Below the pieces are notes generated by a model. The model did no database searches. It was given only the letters and a program-made list of their open reading frames with translations, and had not been told where the DNA came from. Below are positions 14,882 to 23,318 of a stretch of DNA of 44,331 bases, in pieces. Position 1 is the first letter of the stretch. Each line of letters begins with the position of its first letter. Source of the stretch: an uncultured Bacilli bacterium (lineage in GTDB: Bacteria; Bacillota_I; Bacilli_A; RFN20; CAG-826); contig CALVLC010000018.1 in assembly GCA_944336335.1 (NCBI GenBank), forward strand, positions 1 to 44,331, written 5' to 3'. Made by a program: the position numbers and the translations under genes.

Positions 14882-17800
14882 ATGGAAAATAATTATTTTA
14901 TTGGAATCGATCCTGGTACCGATTCAACTGGTTTTGCTGTTACAGATAGCAATTTTAATCTTATTAAAATTAATAGGAAAAATGCTTGGGGTGTTCGTCT
15001 ATTTGATGAAGCTAGTTCGGCAAAAGATAGAAGAGCGCTTCGTTCTAATAGAAGAAGAATGGCTAGAAGAAGATATAGAATATACTTGCTAAATAATTTT
15101 GTGTTTGGAAATGAAGTCGAAAAGATTGATCCAACTTTCTTTTTGAGACTAAATGAATCAAATCTCTTTTTAGAAGATAAAAGTGAATTTAATCAAACTA
15201 GATATCCATTATTTATTGATAAAATTATAGAAAAGGAATTTTTTAAGAAGTATCCTACAATCTATCATTTAAGAAAAGCGCAAATTGAAAATAATCCTGA
15301 TGCTTTTAAAGATATAAGATATTTATATTTATCTGTGCACCATATCATCAAAAAGAGAGGAAACTTTCTAACTGAAGGAGACTATAATCCTGACTCCCCA
15401 ATAACTTATGAAATAATAAATAGTGCTAATGACGGTGTAAGTTTATACATTCATAATTTATTCGATGATGAAATTAACGAAACTATTAATCTATTTAACG
15501 AAGGTAATCTTAAAGAAATTGCTGATATTATTTTAGATACAAAGTCCGACCTAAATACTCGTGATAAAAAAGCCAAGATTAAAGAGATTCTTTTAACAAA
15601 TATTGATCAAGTTTTATATAAAGAGCTAAAAAAAGAAATAAACGAACTTTTAGAATTATTCATTAATACTGTATTAGGCGGCAATAAGAAAATTAATGAT
15701 GTTGAAATTAATTTCAATTCAAGTTATGAAGAAAAACGTGCTGAATTTGAAGGAGCAGTCGGCGAGCTCATTACTGTTTTAGATCTTTCTAATTCTTTAT
15801 TTAACTCTTGTTATATTAAAAAAAGCTTAGGTGATGAAAAATATTTCTCTTTTGCAATGGTTAAAGCTTACGAAAAACATAAGAAAGATTTAAGTCTACT
15901 TAAAAAGATTGCCAAAGCAATAGGTGAAGATGTTTATAACGATATGTTTAAGAAAGAATATGGTGAGAAAGATAAAGATAAAATTACTATCCCTTCTTAT
16001 TCGCTTTTCATAAATTCATCTAGTAGATATGAATTTGATAAAGTCAAGGGATATCAAGCCTTTAATAATCATTTATTTAAATATCTAGGTGGAGTTTTGG
16101 AAAATCCAAAATATCAAGATAATCAAAAACTAGTTGATGAAATTAAAGATGTTCTTTTTGATTTGGAAAATAATAATTTCTTAAAAAGACCAAGAGATAT
16201 AAATAGTTCAACTTTCCCTCATCAATTTCATGAAAAAGAATTAGACATTATTCTTAAAAATGCTAGCAAATATTTTCAGTTTCTTAACGAGGACGATAAC
16301 ATCAATAAAATCAAATCAATCTTCCTTTATAAACTTAATTATTTTGACGGGCCACTAAACACCCAATCTATTTATTCAAATATTGTTAAAAAGGGTGATC
16401 CAAAAGAAAAAGTGTATCCATGGAACAAAAACGAAATAATTGATGAAAGAAAAACAAATGAAAACTTCGTTAATAAGTTAATAAGTGAATGCACTTACTT
16501 TAAAGGCGAAAAAGTTTTACCTAAATTTTCAATTCTTTATAATGATTTCATCATTTTGAACCAGCTTAATTGCTTAGTTATTAATGGAAATAAAATCACG
16601 GAAGAAGTGAAACTAGCTCTATTTAACTTCATTAAAAATAGAAATAAAACAAGCATCAAACAACTTAAAGATTTTTTAATTAATCGTTATGAAGTCTATA
16701 AAAAAGATGGGGTATCTTTATCAAAGATTGACCTTCTTTCAGAAAAAGGTTTTGTTTCACCAATACGACCAATTCTAAAAGATGCTTTTGATTTAGAAGA
16801 TGCAAAATTAGTTGAAGAAGTAGATGAAAAAATTATCAAAACTTTAACTATTTATAGTGAAGATAAAAAGAATGCTTTAAAAATTATTAGAGAAGAAATG
16901 AGTCTTACTAAAACTCAAGAGATTGCTATTAAGAAGCTATCTTGTAAAGACTGGGCTCGACTTTCTAAGAAGTTTTTAACATACAAATTTGCTGATGAAA
17001 ATGGGGTAATTACTAAATCAATTATTGAACATCTAAGAGATGATGTTTTAAATCTTCAAGAGATTCTCTATCTTCCTAAATTAAATATTAACAATCAAAT
17101 TAATGAAATTAATGCTAAATTTGCAGGGAAAATGACGAAGAGAGAACAAATTGATAATCTTATTAATAGCGCTCCACCAATGATGAGGAGACCTGTTATT
17201 CAAGCTTTTAAGATTGCTTATGAAATTAAGAAGCATTTAAAATCGGTTCCAGAAAAAATAATGATTGAGTCTACTAGAACAAATAATGCTAAAAAAGAAA
17301 GGACGAAATCTCGTAAACTTTTAATTCAAGGTTTCTTAAAGCCTCTTTTAAAAGACGCTGATGGATTATTTAAAAAACAAGCTGAAAAATTAAATAGAGA
17401 ATTAGAAGAAGTTGTTGATGAGATGCAACTTAAAGGCGAAGCTTTGTATTTATATTTTTCTCAACTCGGTCTTGATTTATATACTAGTTTACCTATACCT
17501 TTAGAAGATCTTTTAACAAGTGATAAATATGATGTGGACCATATTATTCCTCAAAGTTTAATCAAAAATGATTCACTTGATAATAAAGTTCTTGTTAATA
17601 AAGATGCTAACGAAAAAGAAAAGAGTAATATTTATCCTTTGCCAATGTCTATCGTTAGTAAAAATATGGCTTTGTGGAAACGACTTTTGGATAAAAAAGC
17701 GATCAGTGAAACTAAATACAACAACTTAATTAGAAGAAAACCACTAACAGATGAGGAGTTGAATGAGTTCATTAATCGTCAAATTAATGTTGTAAATCAT

Positions 17801-18988
17801 TCTAATATTCTTTTAAGAGATGTTTTTGCTCTTGCTTTCCCTGAAAGTAAAATTATCTTCCAAAAAAGTGAAAATGTTTCTTTTTTAAGAAATGAATATG
17901 GACTTGTTAAAGTTAGAGAACTTAATGATACTCATCATGCTGTTGATGCATATTTAAATATTGTAACTGGAGAGTTATTAGACAAATACTACGCAAAACG
18001 CTACTTATTTAGCAAAAATATTGACAAGAACATAACTTATAACCCTGAAACAGTTATTAAAAATTACTTTAAGTTAAACCCAGATAAACTTGAATTAATG
18101 AAGAAAGTATATTTACAACAAGATATGCTGATTACAGTTAGAGAAAAATATAGTGATGGTCAATTCTATGATCAAAATATTAAGGCAAGACCTGAAAGAA
18201 GTGGATTAAACAAACTTGTTGCAACACATACGAATGGGAAATTAAGTGTTGTTGATAAATATGGTGGCTTCAACAATTTTTCTAGATCTTACTTTGTAGT
18301 TGGCAAAAATAACAAAGGTAAGAAAGTTATGATTTCTGTGCCTATTATGTATATGAATATTAAGGATAAGAAACTTCTTAATGAAAAATTATGTGAAGTC
18401 TATGCTGGATCAAATAAAATTATTGTTTTTGATTTAGAAAACAAAATTTACAACAATTCAATAATTACTTTTGAAGGAGCAGAAAAAGGTGAGAGATATA
18501 TTTTAAAATTAAATAATGATTTACAAGCAATATTAGTTCCTTTAATTCCATTATTTATTAATCTAAATTTAGCCGATTATCTAAAGCTAATCATAAGATC
18601 GAAAGAATTGATTGAAGAGAGAGTTAAAAAAGATAATTTTATATCAGAAATTTCAATAAGGAGAAATAGAAAAAATAAGGATAGTGATATTATCTCTAAG
18701 TCTAAAAATTCAATATTTAAAAACAATATAATAAACGAGTTAAATAAACCAATTAGGGCCTTTTCAAAAGATAAAGAAAATATAAAGGACTTAGCTTTAA
18801 AACTTTTGACAAGTGATTTTGATAATTTAAATTTAAAGGATCAAGTTAACAATTTGGTAGAAGCTGTGAGTCTATTTAATAGAATTAATGGATATTTTAG
18901 AATTTCAATGGATAAGTTAATAAAAATGAATCCTATTTTATTAAAGTACTCTCCAACTGGTTTGATTGAAAAACGAATAAAACTTTAG
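14882..18988 (+). CDS. cas9: Cas9 endonuclease, type II-A
   Basis: 1368 residues from ATG 14882 (GAGGGAG 9 bases upstream; an upstream in-frame TTG at 14864 is less likely). crRNA-guided nuclease that cuts both strands of target DNA with tracrRNA. RuvC-I is IGIDPGTDSTGFAV with D10; the Arg-rich bridge helix is at about residues 50-70 (RRALRSNRRRMARRRYR); RuvC-II is IMIEST with E796; HNH is YDVDHIIPQS with H887; RuvC-III is THHAVDAY with H1019 and D1022. All catalytic residues are present. The C-terminus SPTGLIEKRIKL aligns with the end of S. pyogenes Cas9 (SITGLYETRIDLS), but the RKR segment just before it that reads NGG is not conserved, so the PAM probably differs. It leads the operon cas9-cas1-cas2-csn2. 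Confidence 0.97.
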   Translation: MENNYFIGIDPGTDSTGFAVTDSNFNLIKINRKNAWGVRLFDEASSAKDRRALRSNRRRMARRRYRIYLLNNFVFGNEVEKIDPTFFLRLNESNLFLEDKSEFNQTRYPLFIDKIIEKEFFKKYPTIYHLRKAQIENNPDAFKDIRYLYLSVHHIIKKRGNFLTEGDYNPDSPITYEIINSANDGVSLYIHNLFDDEINETINLFNEGNLKEIADIILDTKSDLNTRDKKAKIKEILLTNIDQVLYKELKKEINELLELFINTVLGGNKKINDVEINFNSSYEEKRAEFEGAVGELITVLDLSNSLFNSCYIKKSLGDEKYFSFAMVKAYEKHKKDLSLLKKIAKAIGEDVYNDMFKKEYGEKDKDKITIPSYSLFINSSSRYEFDKVKGYQAFNNHLFKYLGGVLENPKYQDNQKLVDEIKDVLFDLENNNFLKRPRDINSSTFPHQFHEKELDIILKNASKYFQFLNEDDNINKIKSIFLYKLNYFDGPLNTQSIYSNIVKKGDPKEKVYPWNKNEIIDERKTNENFVNKLISECTYFKGEKVLPKFSILYNDFIILNQLNCLVINGNKITEEVKLALFNFIKNRNKTSIKQLKDFLINRYEVYKKDGVSLSKIDLLSEKGFVSPIRPILKDAFDLEDAKLVEEVDEKIIKTLTIYSEDKKNALKIIREEMSLTKTQEIAIKKLSCKDWARLSKKFLTYKFADENGVITKSIIEHLRDDVLNLQEILYLPKLNINNQINEINAKFAGKMTKREQIDNLINSAPPMMRRPVIQAFKIAYEIKKHLKSVPEKIMIESTRTNNAKKERTKSRKLLIQGFLKPLLKDADGLFKKQAEKLNRELEEVVDEMQLKGEALYLYFSQLGLDLYTSLPIPLEDLLTSDKYDVDHIIPQSLIKNDSLDNKVLVNKDANEKEKSNIYPLPMSIVSKNMALWKRLLDKKAISETKYNNLIRRKPLTDEELNEFINRQINVVNHSNILLRDVFALAFPESKIIFQKSENVSFLRNEYGLVKVRELNDTHHAVDAYLNIVTGELLDKYYAKRYLFSKNIDKNITYNPETVIKNYFKLNPDKLELMKKVYLQQDMLITVREKYSDGQFYDQNIKARPERSGLNKLVATHTNGKLSVVDKYGGFNNFSRSYFVVGKNNKGKKVMISVPIMYMNIKDKKLLNEKLCEVYAGSNKIIVFDLENKIYNNSIITFEGAEKGERYILKLNNDLQAILVPLIPLFINLNLADYLKLIIRSKELIEERVKKDNFISEISIRRNRKNKDSDIISKSKNSIFKNNIINELNKPIRAFSKDKENIKDLALKLLTSDFDNLNLKDQVNNLVEAVSLFNRINGYFRISMDKLIKMNPILLKYSPTGLIEKRIKL

Positions 18989-18990
18989 TT

Positions 18991-19869
18991 ATGGCTTTTA
19001 GGACAGTTATTATTTCGACTCACTCAAAAATCGAATATTCACTAGACTATTTAGTTTATAGAACGACTGATACTGAAAAAAGAATTCATTTAGATGAGGT
19101 ATCAACAGTAATTTTTGAAACTACAAACATATCAATTACAACTAGACTATTAGTGGAACTAATAAAAAGAAAAATTAATGTTATTTTTTGTGATGTAGAA
19201 CATAATCCATCAGCTCAACTTTATCCCCTTTATGGCGCTCATAATTCGTTAAGCAAAATTACTGAACAGTTAAATTGGGATAACAAGATAAAGGGAGATG
19301 TCTGGAAAGAAATCGTTAAGCACAAAATTTATGGGCAAAGAGCTGTTTTATCAAAATATGGAAGAGTTAAAGAAAGTACTAGCTTATTAGATGAATATAT
19401 CAACGATGTAGATATCGATGATATCTCTAACCGAGAAGGTCATGCAGCAAAAGTATATTTTAACTCCTTGTTTAATGAAAAATTCACTCGTAGCGATGAC
19501 TCAAAAATAAATATGGTCTTGAATTATGGATATTCGTTAATTTTATCTTTATTTAATCGCGCTATTGTAACTAGTGGTTATCTAACTCAAATTGGCATAC
19601 ATCATAAAAACGAATTTAATCACTTTAATTTTTCATGTGATTTAATGGAGCCATATAGACCATTTATAGATAAAATTGCGTGTGAATGTTATTTATCAAA
19701 AAAATTCTCAAAGGAAGACGTTTTAAGTATATTTCAATCGGAAATTTTTATTGATAATTCGCATCAAAATCTTGTTAATTCAATTAATATCTACGCAAAT
19801 TCAATATTTAATGCTTTAAATTTTAAAGATATTCGAAAGATTAAATTTCCTAGTTACAATGATTTATAG
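18991..19869 (+). CDS. cas1: Cas1 integrase, type II-A
   Basis: 292 residues. The start is two bases after the cas9 stop, so translation is coupled. Cas1 with Cas2 inserts new spacers at the leader end of the array. The N-terminal beta-rich domain (residues 1-75) is followed by the helical catalytic domain. The expected metal ligands are visible: E149 (NREGHAAKVYF), H204/H205 (GIHHKNEFN) and E220 (DLMEPYRPF). Length and the start MAFRTVIIS are typical of type II-A Cas1. No defects are seen, so the adaptation module looks intact. Confidence 0.95.
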   Translation: MAFRTVIISTHSKIEYSLDYLVYRTTDTEKRIHLDEVSTVIFETTNISITTRLLVELIKRKINVIFCDVEHNPSAQLYPLYGAHNSLSKITEQLNWDNKIKGDVWKEIVKHKIYGQRAVLSKYGRVKESTSLLDEYINDVDIDDISNREGHAAKVYFNSLFNEKFTRSDDSKINMVLNYGYSLILSLFNRAIVTSGYLTQIGIHHKNEFNHFNFSCDLMEPYRPFIDKIACECYLSKKFSKEDVLSIFQSEIFIDNSHQNLVNSINIYANSIFNALNFKDIRKIKFPSYNDL

Positions 19870-20179
19870 ATTTATGAGAATGGTATTATTTTTTGATCTT
19901 CCTTCTATAACAAAGAAGGATCATCGTGAATATTCAAAATTTATTAAACATATTAAATCTCTTGGCTTTTGCATGTATCAAGAAAGTGTCTATACCAAAT
20001 TATGTTTGAACGAGACGGTAGTAAATATGACATTAAAAAATGTAAAAGATAAACTTCCTAAAGACGGATTTGTTTCAATACTTACATTAACCGAGAAACA
20101 ATTTTCATCAATCGAGTGCCTTGTAGGCGAATTAAATACTGATGTTATTTTAAGTGATGAAAAGATAGTGAAATTATGA
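19859..20179 (+). CDS. cas2: Cas2, type II-A
   Basis: 106 residues, ferredoxin-like fold. The first beta strand MVLFFDLPS carries the conserved Asp; then comes YSKFIKHIKSLGFCMYQESVYTK, the usual Cas2 pattern, and a C-terminal strand with VSILTLTEKQF. Cas2 dimers bridge two Cas1 dimers during spacer integration. The ORF begins MIYRFM and overlaps the end of cas1 by 11 bases; the ATG at 19874 (MRMVLFFDLP) is an alternative start. It ends in TGA and overlaps csn2 by the four bases ATGA. Confidence 0.93.
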   Translation: MIYRFMRMVLFFDLPSITKKDHREYSKFIKHIKSLGFCMYQESVYTKLCLNETVVNMTLKNVKDKLPKDGFVSILTLTEKQFSSIECLVGELNTDVILSDEKIVKL

Positions 20180-20850
20180 CAAATTATTTAAAACTTTATT
20201 TAAGTGATTCTTTGATTGAACTTATAACAACAAAATTAAATGTTCTTCAAATTGAAAACCTTGTTTTGTTTAGAAAAATCGTGAGTTATTTATATTTCAT
20301 AGCTGGAGAAGAAGATTTTATATCATTATTCAAAGATAATGAGTGTTTAGATATTGATTGCAATTCTTTGTTTATTTCTAATTTAATTGAATTTGATTTG
20401 AATTCTAAAAGAAACTTAAATTCTTTAAACAAGCTTCTCTTGAATACGTATTATGAAACAGTACAAGAAGATTTAGAACAACTTAGATTGAAGATGCTAC
20501 AAATTACCAAAAAACTTTCTTTGGAATTAGACGTTTCTTTGGATATTAAAGAAACAATTAAGACCGATGATTTATTTAAAGTAATGGATATTAAGTTTAA
20601 AGATGACTATGATTCTCCTTTAAAAAGATTTCTTAATTATCTTTTCGTGATAAGCGAACTTCAAAAAAAGAATATATTTTTCACTCTTCATCTCAAGGAG
20701 TATTTTTCAGAATATGAAGTTGAAATAATAGTTAAAGAATGTGCGCTGCATGAAATAATATTAGTCGATATAGAATCTCAAAATGTTATCGATTTAGGAA
20801 ATATTGAGAAGAAAACCATCGTTGATAAAGATTGTTGCTTAATCATTTGA
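20176..20850 (+). CDS. csn2: Csn2, type II-A adaptation protein
   Basis: 224 residues, like the 220-residue streptococcal Csn2. It starts by ATGA overlap with cas2. Position (last cas gene before the leader) and size identify it; sequence similarity is weaker, with a helical region at about 85-140 (YETVQEDLEQLRLKMLQITKKL, then LDVSLDIKETIKTDDLFKVM) and the late-strand pattern NIFFTLHLKEYFSE...ILVDIE expected of the Csn2 P-loop-like fold. Csn2 tetramers form a ring that slides on DNA ends and is needed for spacer acquisition in II-A systems. Cys-rich end (DKDCCLII) is unusual. Confidence 0.85.
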   Translation: MTNYLKLYLSDSLIELITTKLNVLQIENLVLFRKIVSYLYFIAGEEDFISLFKDNECLDIDCNSLFISNLIEFDLNSKRNLNSLNKLLLNTYYETVQEDLEQLRLKMLQITKKLSLELDVSLDIKETIKTDDLFKVMDIKFKDDYDSPLKRFLNYLFVISELQKKNIFFTLHLKEYFSEYEVEIIVKECALHEIILVDIESQNVIDLGNIEKKTIVDKDCCLII

Positions 20851-20898
20851 ATGTTTTAAAATTATATCAAATAACACTAATACCTCATTCTATTTGAG
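20851..20898 (+). promoter_or_regulatory. CRISPR leader with type II-A anchoring motif
   Basis: Only 48 bases separate csn2 and the first repeat. The leader ends in ATTTGAG (20892-20898) directly before the repeat. That heptamer is the known leader-anchoring sequence used for polarised spacer integration in streptococcal type II-A systems. It fixes array polarity: new spacers enter on the left. Confidence 0.75.
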
Positions 20899-21508
20899 GT
20901 TTGGGAGCAGTGTTATTTATAAGACTTCCAAAACCACGATCATATTACTATGAACGTTCGATTAGTTTGGGAGCAGTGTTATTTATAAGACTTCCAAAAC
21001 ATAATAAAAAATTTATTCGATAAGTTTAATGTTTGGGAGCAGTGTTATTTATAAGACTTCCAAAACTGCTCCAACGCTTGTCATTGCAGTACCAAGGTTT
21101 GGGAGCAGTGTTATTTATAAGACTTCCAAAACAATTATATCGCAAAACATAATCTAATAATAGTTTGGGAGCAGTGTTATTTATAAGACTTCCAAAACAT
21201 TCTGGTGTGATTCCTTTTGGTAGGTTGTGTTTGGGAGCAGTGTTATTTATAAGACTTCCAAAACTAATGATACAGATATGACTAACTGGAATACGTTTGG
21301 GAGCAGTGTTATTTATAAGACTTCCAAAACCCATTTGGATGATACCTATTAAAATTACTTGTTTGGGAGCAGTGTTATTTATAAGACTTCCAAAACTATA
21401 ATATGATTTGTGCATCAAAAGATAAAGTTTGGGAGCAGTGTTATTTATAAGACTTCCAAAACTTAGCTGTACGCTTTTGATTTTTTTCTTGTTTGGGAGC
21501 AGTGTTAT
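20899..21508 (+). CRISPR. CRISPR array, nine full 36-bp repeats, nine spacers, truncated last repeat
   Basis: Full repeats start at 20899, 20965, 21031, 21097, 21163, 21229, 21295, 21361 and 21427. Each is 36 bp, beginning GTTTGGGAGCAG and ending GACTTCCAAAAC, and all nine appear identical. Eight spacers are 30 bp, giving a 66-bp period. The ninth (21463-21490) is 28 bp and is followed by only the first 18 bases of a repeat (21491-21508), after which the sequence diverges. Repeat bases 1-18 pair with the tracrRNA at 14771-14848. No spacer obviously matches elsewhere in the window. Confidence 0.98.
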
Positions 21509-21566
21509 ATATTTGCCATCATTCTGTCAGTTTGACCACTTTGATATAAAGTCCTACAATTTTGAT

Positions 21567-23252
21567 ATGCACAAAATAACAAGCGATATTAAAGGAGTCA
21601 TATATCTTTCTTTAATAGGAATAGCAGTACTAGCATCTCTTTTATATGGAAATATGTTAGATGCTAATATTGGGGAGTTTCCCCAATATACAGTATTTGG
21701 AGCTATGCTCCATATATCTTTAATAGTTCTAATACCAATACTAATAACTCTTCTATATGGATATATCATCTATTTAGGAAAGAAATATCATCTTATTAAG
21801 ATGAGTGTGAACCATTTTTGTTTCATCATGATTTTACTAATCATGATGATATATATGGGAACACTCATCCTAACAAAAGACTATACTCCATATTTAGGAA
21901 GTGAAATAGAAGGAAGCAATATTGTAGTTGGTCTTTCACCAACTATTAATGAAAGACTTTGGTCTTTATTTTCTTTTTATCTTTCTTTAACTAACATCTA
22001 TGCTTTCTTTGTTTTAATAAAACCCGTTAAGCACTACAAAGGTTTCTTCTATTTCATATTAACTTTACTTATTCTATTTTGCTTTTCAGCTATTATATAT
22101 TCTTTAATAGTAGAACATGACAAGATAGCTCTATTTAAAGACTTTAGTGTTATCTATAACAAAGAAGTTTGGCTAGATTCTTTCTTTGGTCATACTAATG
22201 TATTTGGTCATCTCTTATTTTTTGGTGTTCTTTCTTTTGTAGCTCTGGCTTTCCTTACCAAAAAATATCTTTGGATATTACCTTCTTTTCTATTAACGCC
22301 ATTTATTATATTTAGCGCCTGTCGCGCTGCTATGATGTCAACATTTATTGTTTATGTTAGTGTTTTCATCTATCTATATGTTCGTATATATTTCAAAAAG
22401 AAGTGGATATTCTATGTAATAAGTCTACTAATCTTTGCTCTTTTTGTTATTTTACTTGTTGATGGACTGATTTATAACTTCATTCGTCTACCAATTAACG
22501 ATACTGAAACAATCTCCATATATGATCTTCTATATGACGTTTTCATATCGCTAGTTACAAAAAGATTCAATCTTATAGAAACTATCTTACCAATCTATCG
22601 AACTATTGATTATATCTTTGGTTTTGGTTATGGTATCTCTTTCCTTTTATATAGAACCTATAACCAGCAAGCTTACTATATCCATAACTCTTTCTTTGAA
22701 ATATATTTTCAAGGCGGTATCCCTTACGTTATTTTCTTAATGGCTTTTTATGTATATGTCTTATATCGCGTTCTTCGCTACACCAAAAAGATCAAATCCT
22801 TTAAGATCTTAGGTCTTTTCTTTGTTTCATCATTATCTATCTTCTTCTATGGTCTATATGAATCTATGCCAATTCTCTTTAATGACTTTTTAGGAGGAGC
22901 TGCTTCCTTATTTTTATTAGTGTTACCACTTATATATATCAGTGAAGAAGAGAATGGTTATATCGAGCTTAAGGAAACTCGATATAAAGAAATCTCTTCT
23001 AAAAAGATTCTATATATCACTGATTTATATAACGAAGAGAAGTTAAAGAAGTCTTTTAGAAAGAATATTGATATAACTTACCTTCAAGAAAGTTTACTTT
23101 CTAAACTTCCATCTTTAGATTTACCTCACAATCAAGAAATTAAAATAGTAATTCGTAAAGATATAGAAAATGAGAAGGATGGCTCAATTATAAAGATCAC
23201 TTATGAATATACTCATGATGACCGTATCCTCATTTTCTATATCTATATCTAG
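21567..23252 (+). CDS. Wzy-like O-antigen ligase/polymerase family membrane protein
   Basis: 561 residues from ATG 21567. About eleven to twelve hydrophobic helices run to about residue 470, with the large outer loop and the RxA-type region (FSACRAAMMSTF) and HNSFFEIYFQGGIPYVIF motif typical of Wzy/WaaL proteins. A soluble tail of about 85 residues follows. It is a close paralogue of the next gene; from here on the two align with matching Mets (MHKITSDIKGVIYLSL against MKVEGGIRKGYLYLVL). The reading frame stays open upstream to a TTG at 21429 inside the last CRISPR repeat, but that part is array sequence and not protein. There is no clear RBS, so the original 5' end may have been replaced by the array. 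Confidence 0.75.
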   Translation: MHKITSDIKGVIYLSLIGIAVLASLLYGNMLDANIGEFPQYTVFGAMLHISLIVLIPILITLLYGYIIYLGKKYHLIKMSVNHFCFIMILLIMMIYMGTLILTKDYTPYLGSEIEGSNIVVGLSPTINERLWSLFSFYLSLTNIYAFFVLIKPVKHYKGFFYFILTLLILFCFSAIIYSLIVEHDKIALFKDFSVIYNKEVWLDSFFGHTNVFGHLLFFGVLSFVALAFLTKKYLWILPSFLLTPFIIFSACRAAMMSTFIVYVSVFIYLYVRIYFKKKWIFYVISLLIFALFVILLVDGLIYNFIRLPINDTETISIYDLLYDVFISLVTKRFNLIETILPIYRTIDYIFGFGYGISFLLYRTYNQQAYYIHNSFFEIYFQGGIPYVIFLMAFYVYVLYRVLRYTKKIKSFKILGLFFVSSLSIFFYGLYESMPILFNDFLGGAASLFLLVLPLIYISEEENGYIELKETRYKEISSKKILYITDLYNEEKLKKSFRKNIDITYLQESLLSKLPSLDLPHNQEIKIVIRKDIENEKDGSIIKITYEYTHDDRILIFYIYI

Positions 23253-23267
23253 ATTAATCTAGATATA
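23244..23267. repeat. 24-bp perfect palindrome across the stop codon of the first Wzy-like gene
   Basis: TATATCTAGATT followed directly by its reverse complement AATCTAGATATA. It includes the TAG stop at 23250-23252. No T-tract follows in either direction. Confidence 0.8.
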
Positions 23268-23318
23268 TCTATATTCATATCGAAATATCTACTTATGAAA
23301 GCGCTTTATTAAAAGATT

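Noticed and set aside
21026..21418. 130-codon minus-strand frame with repeated FGSLINNTAPK
   Set aside because: It is the CRISPR array read backwards; the 66-bp period is a multiple of three, so the frame stays open by arithmetic.
20935..21490. Self-targeting spacers
   Set aside because: No spacer showed an obvious match to the rest of the window by eye.
21429..21566. N-terminal 46-codon extension of the first Wzy-like gene from a TTG
   Set aside because: The extension is the last repeat, last spacer and truncated repeat of the CRISPR array; homology to the paralogue starts only near 21540-21567.
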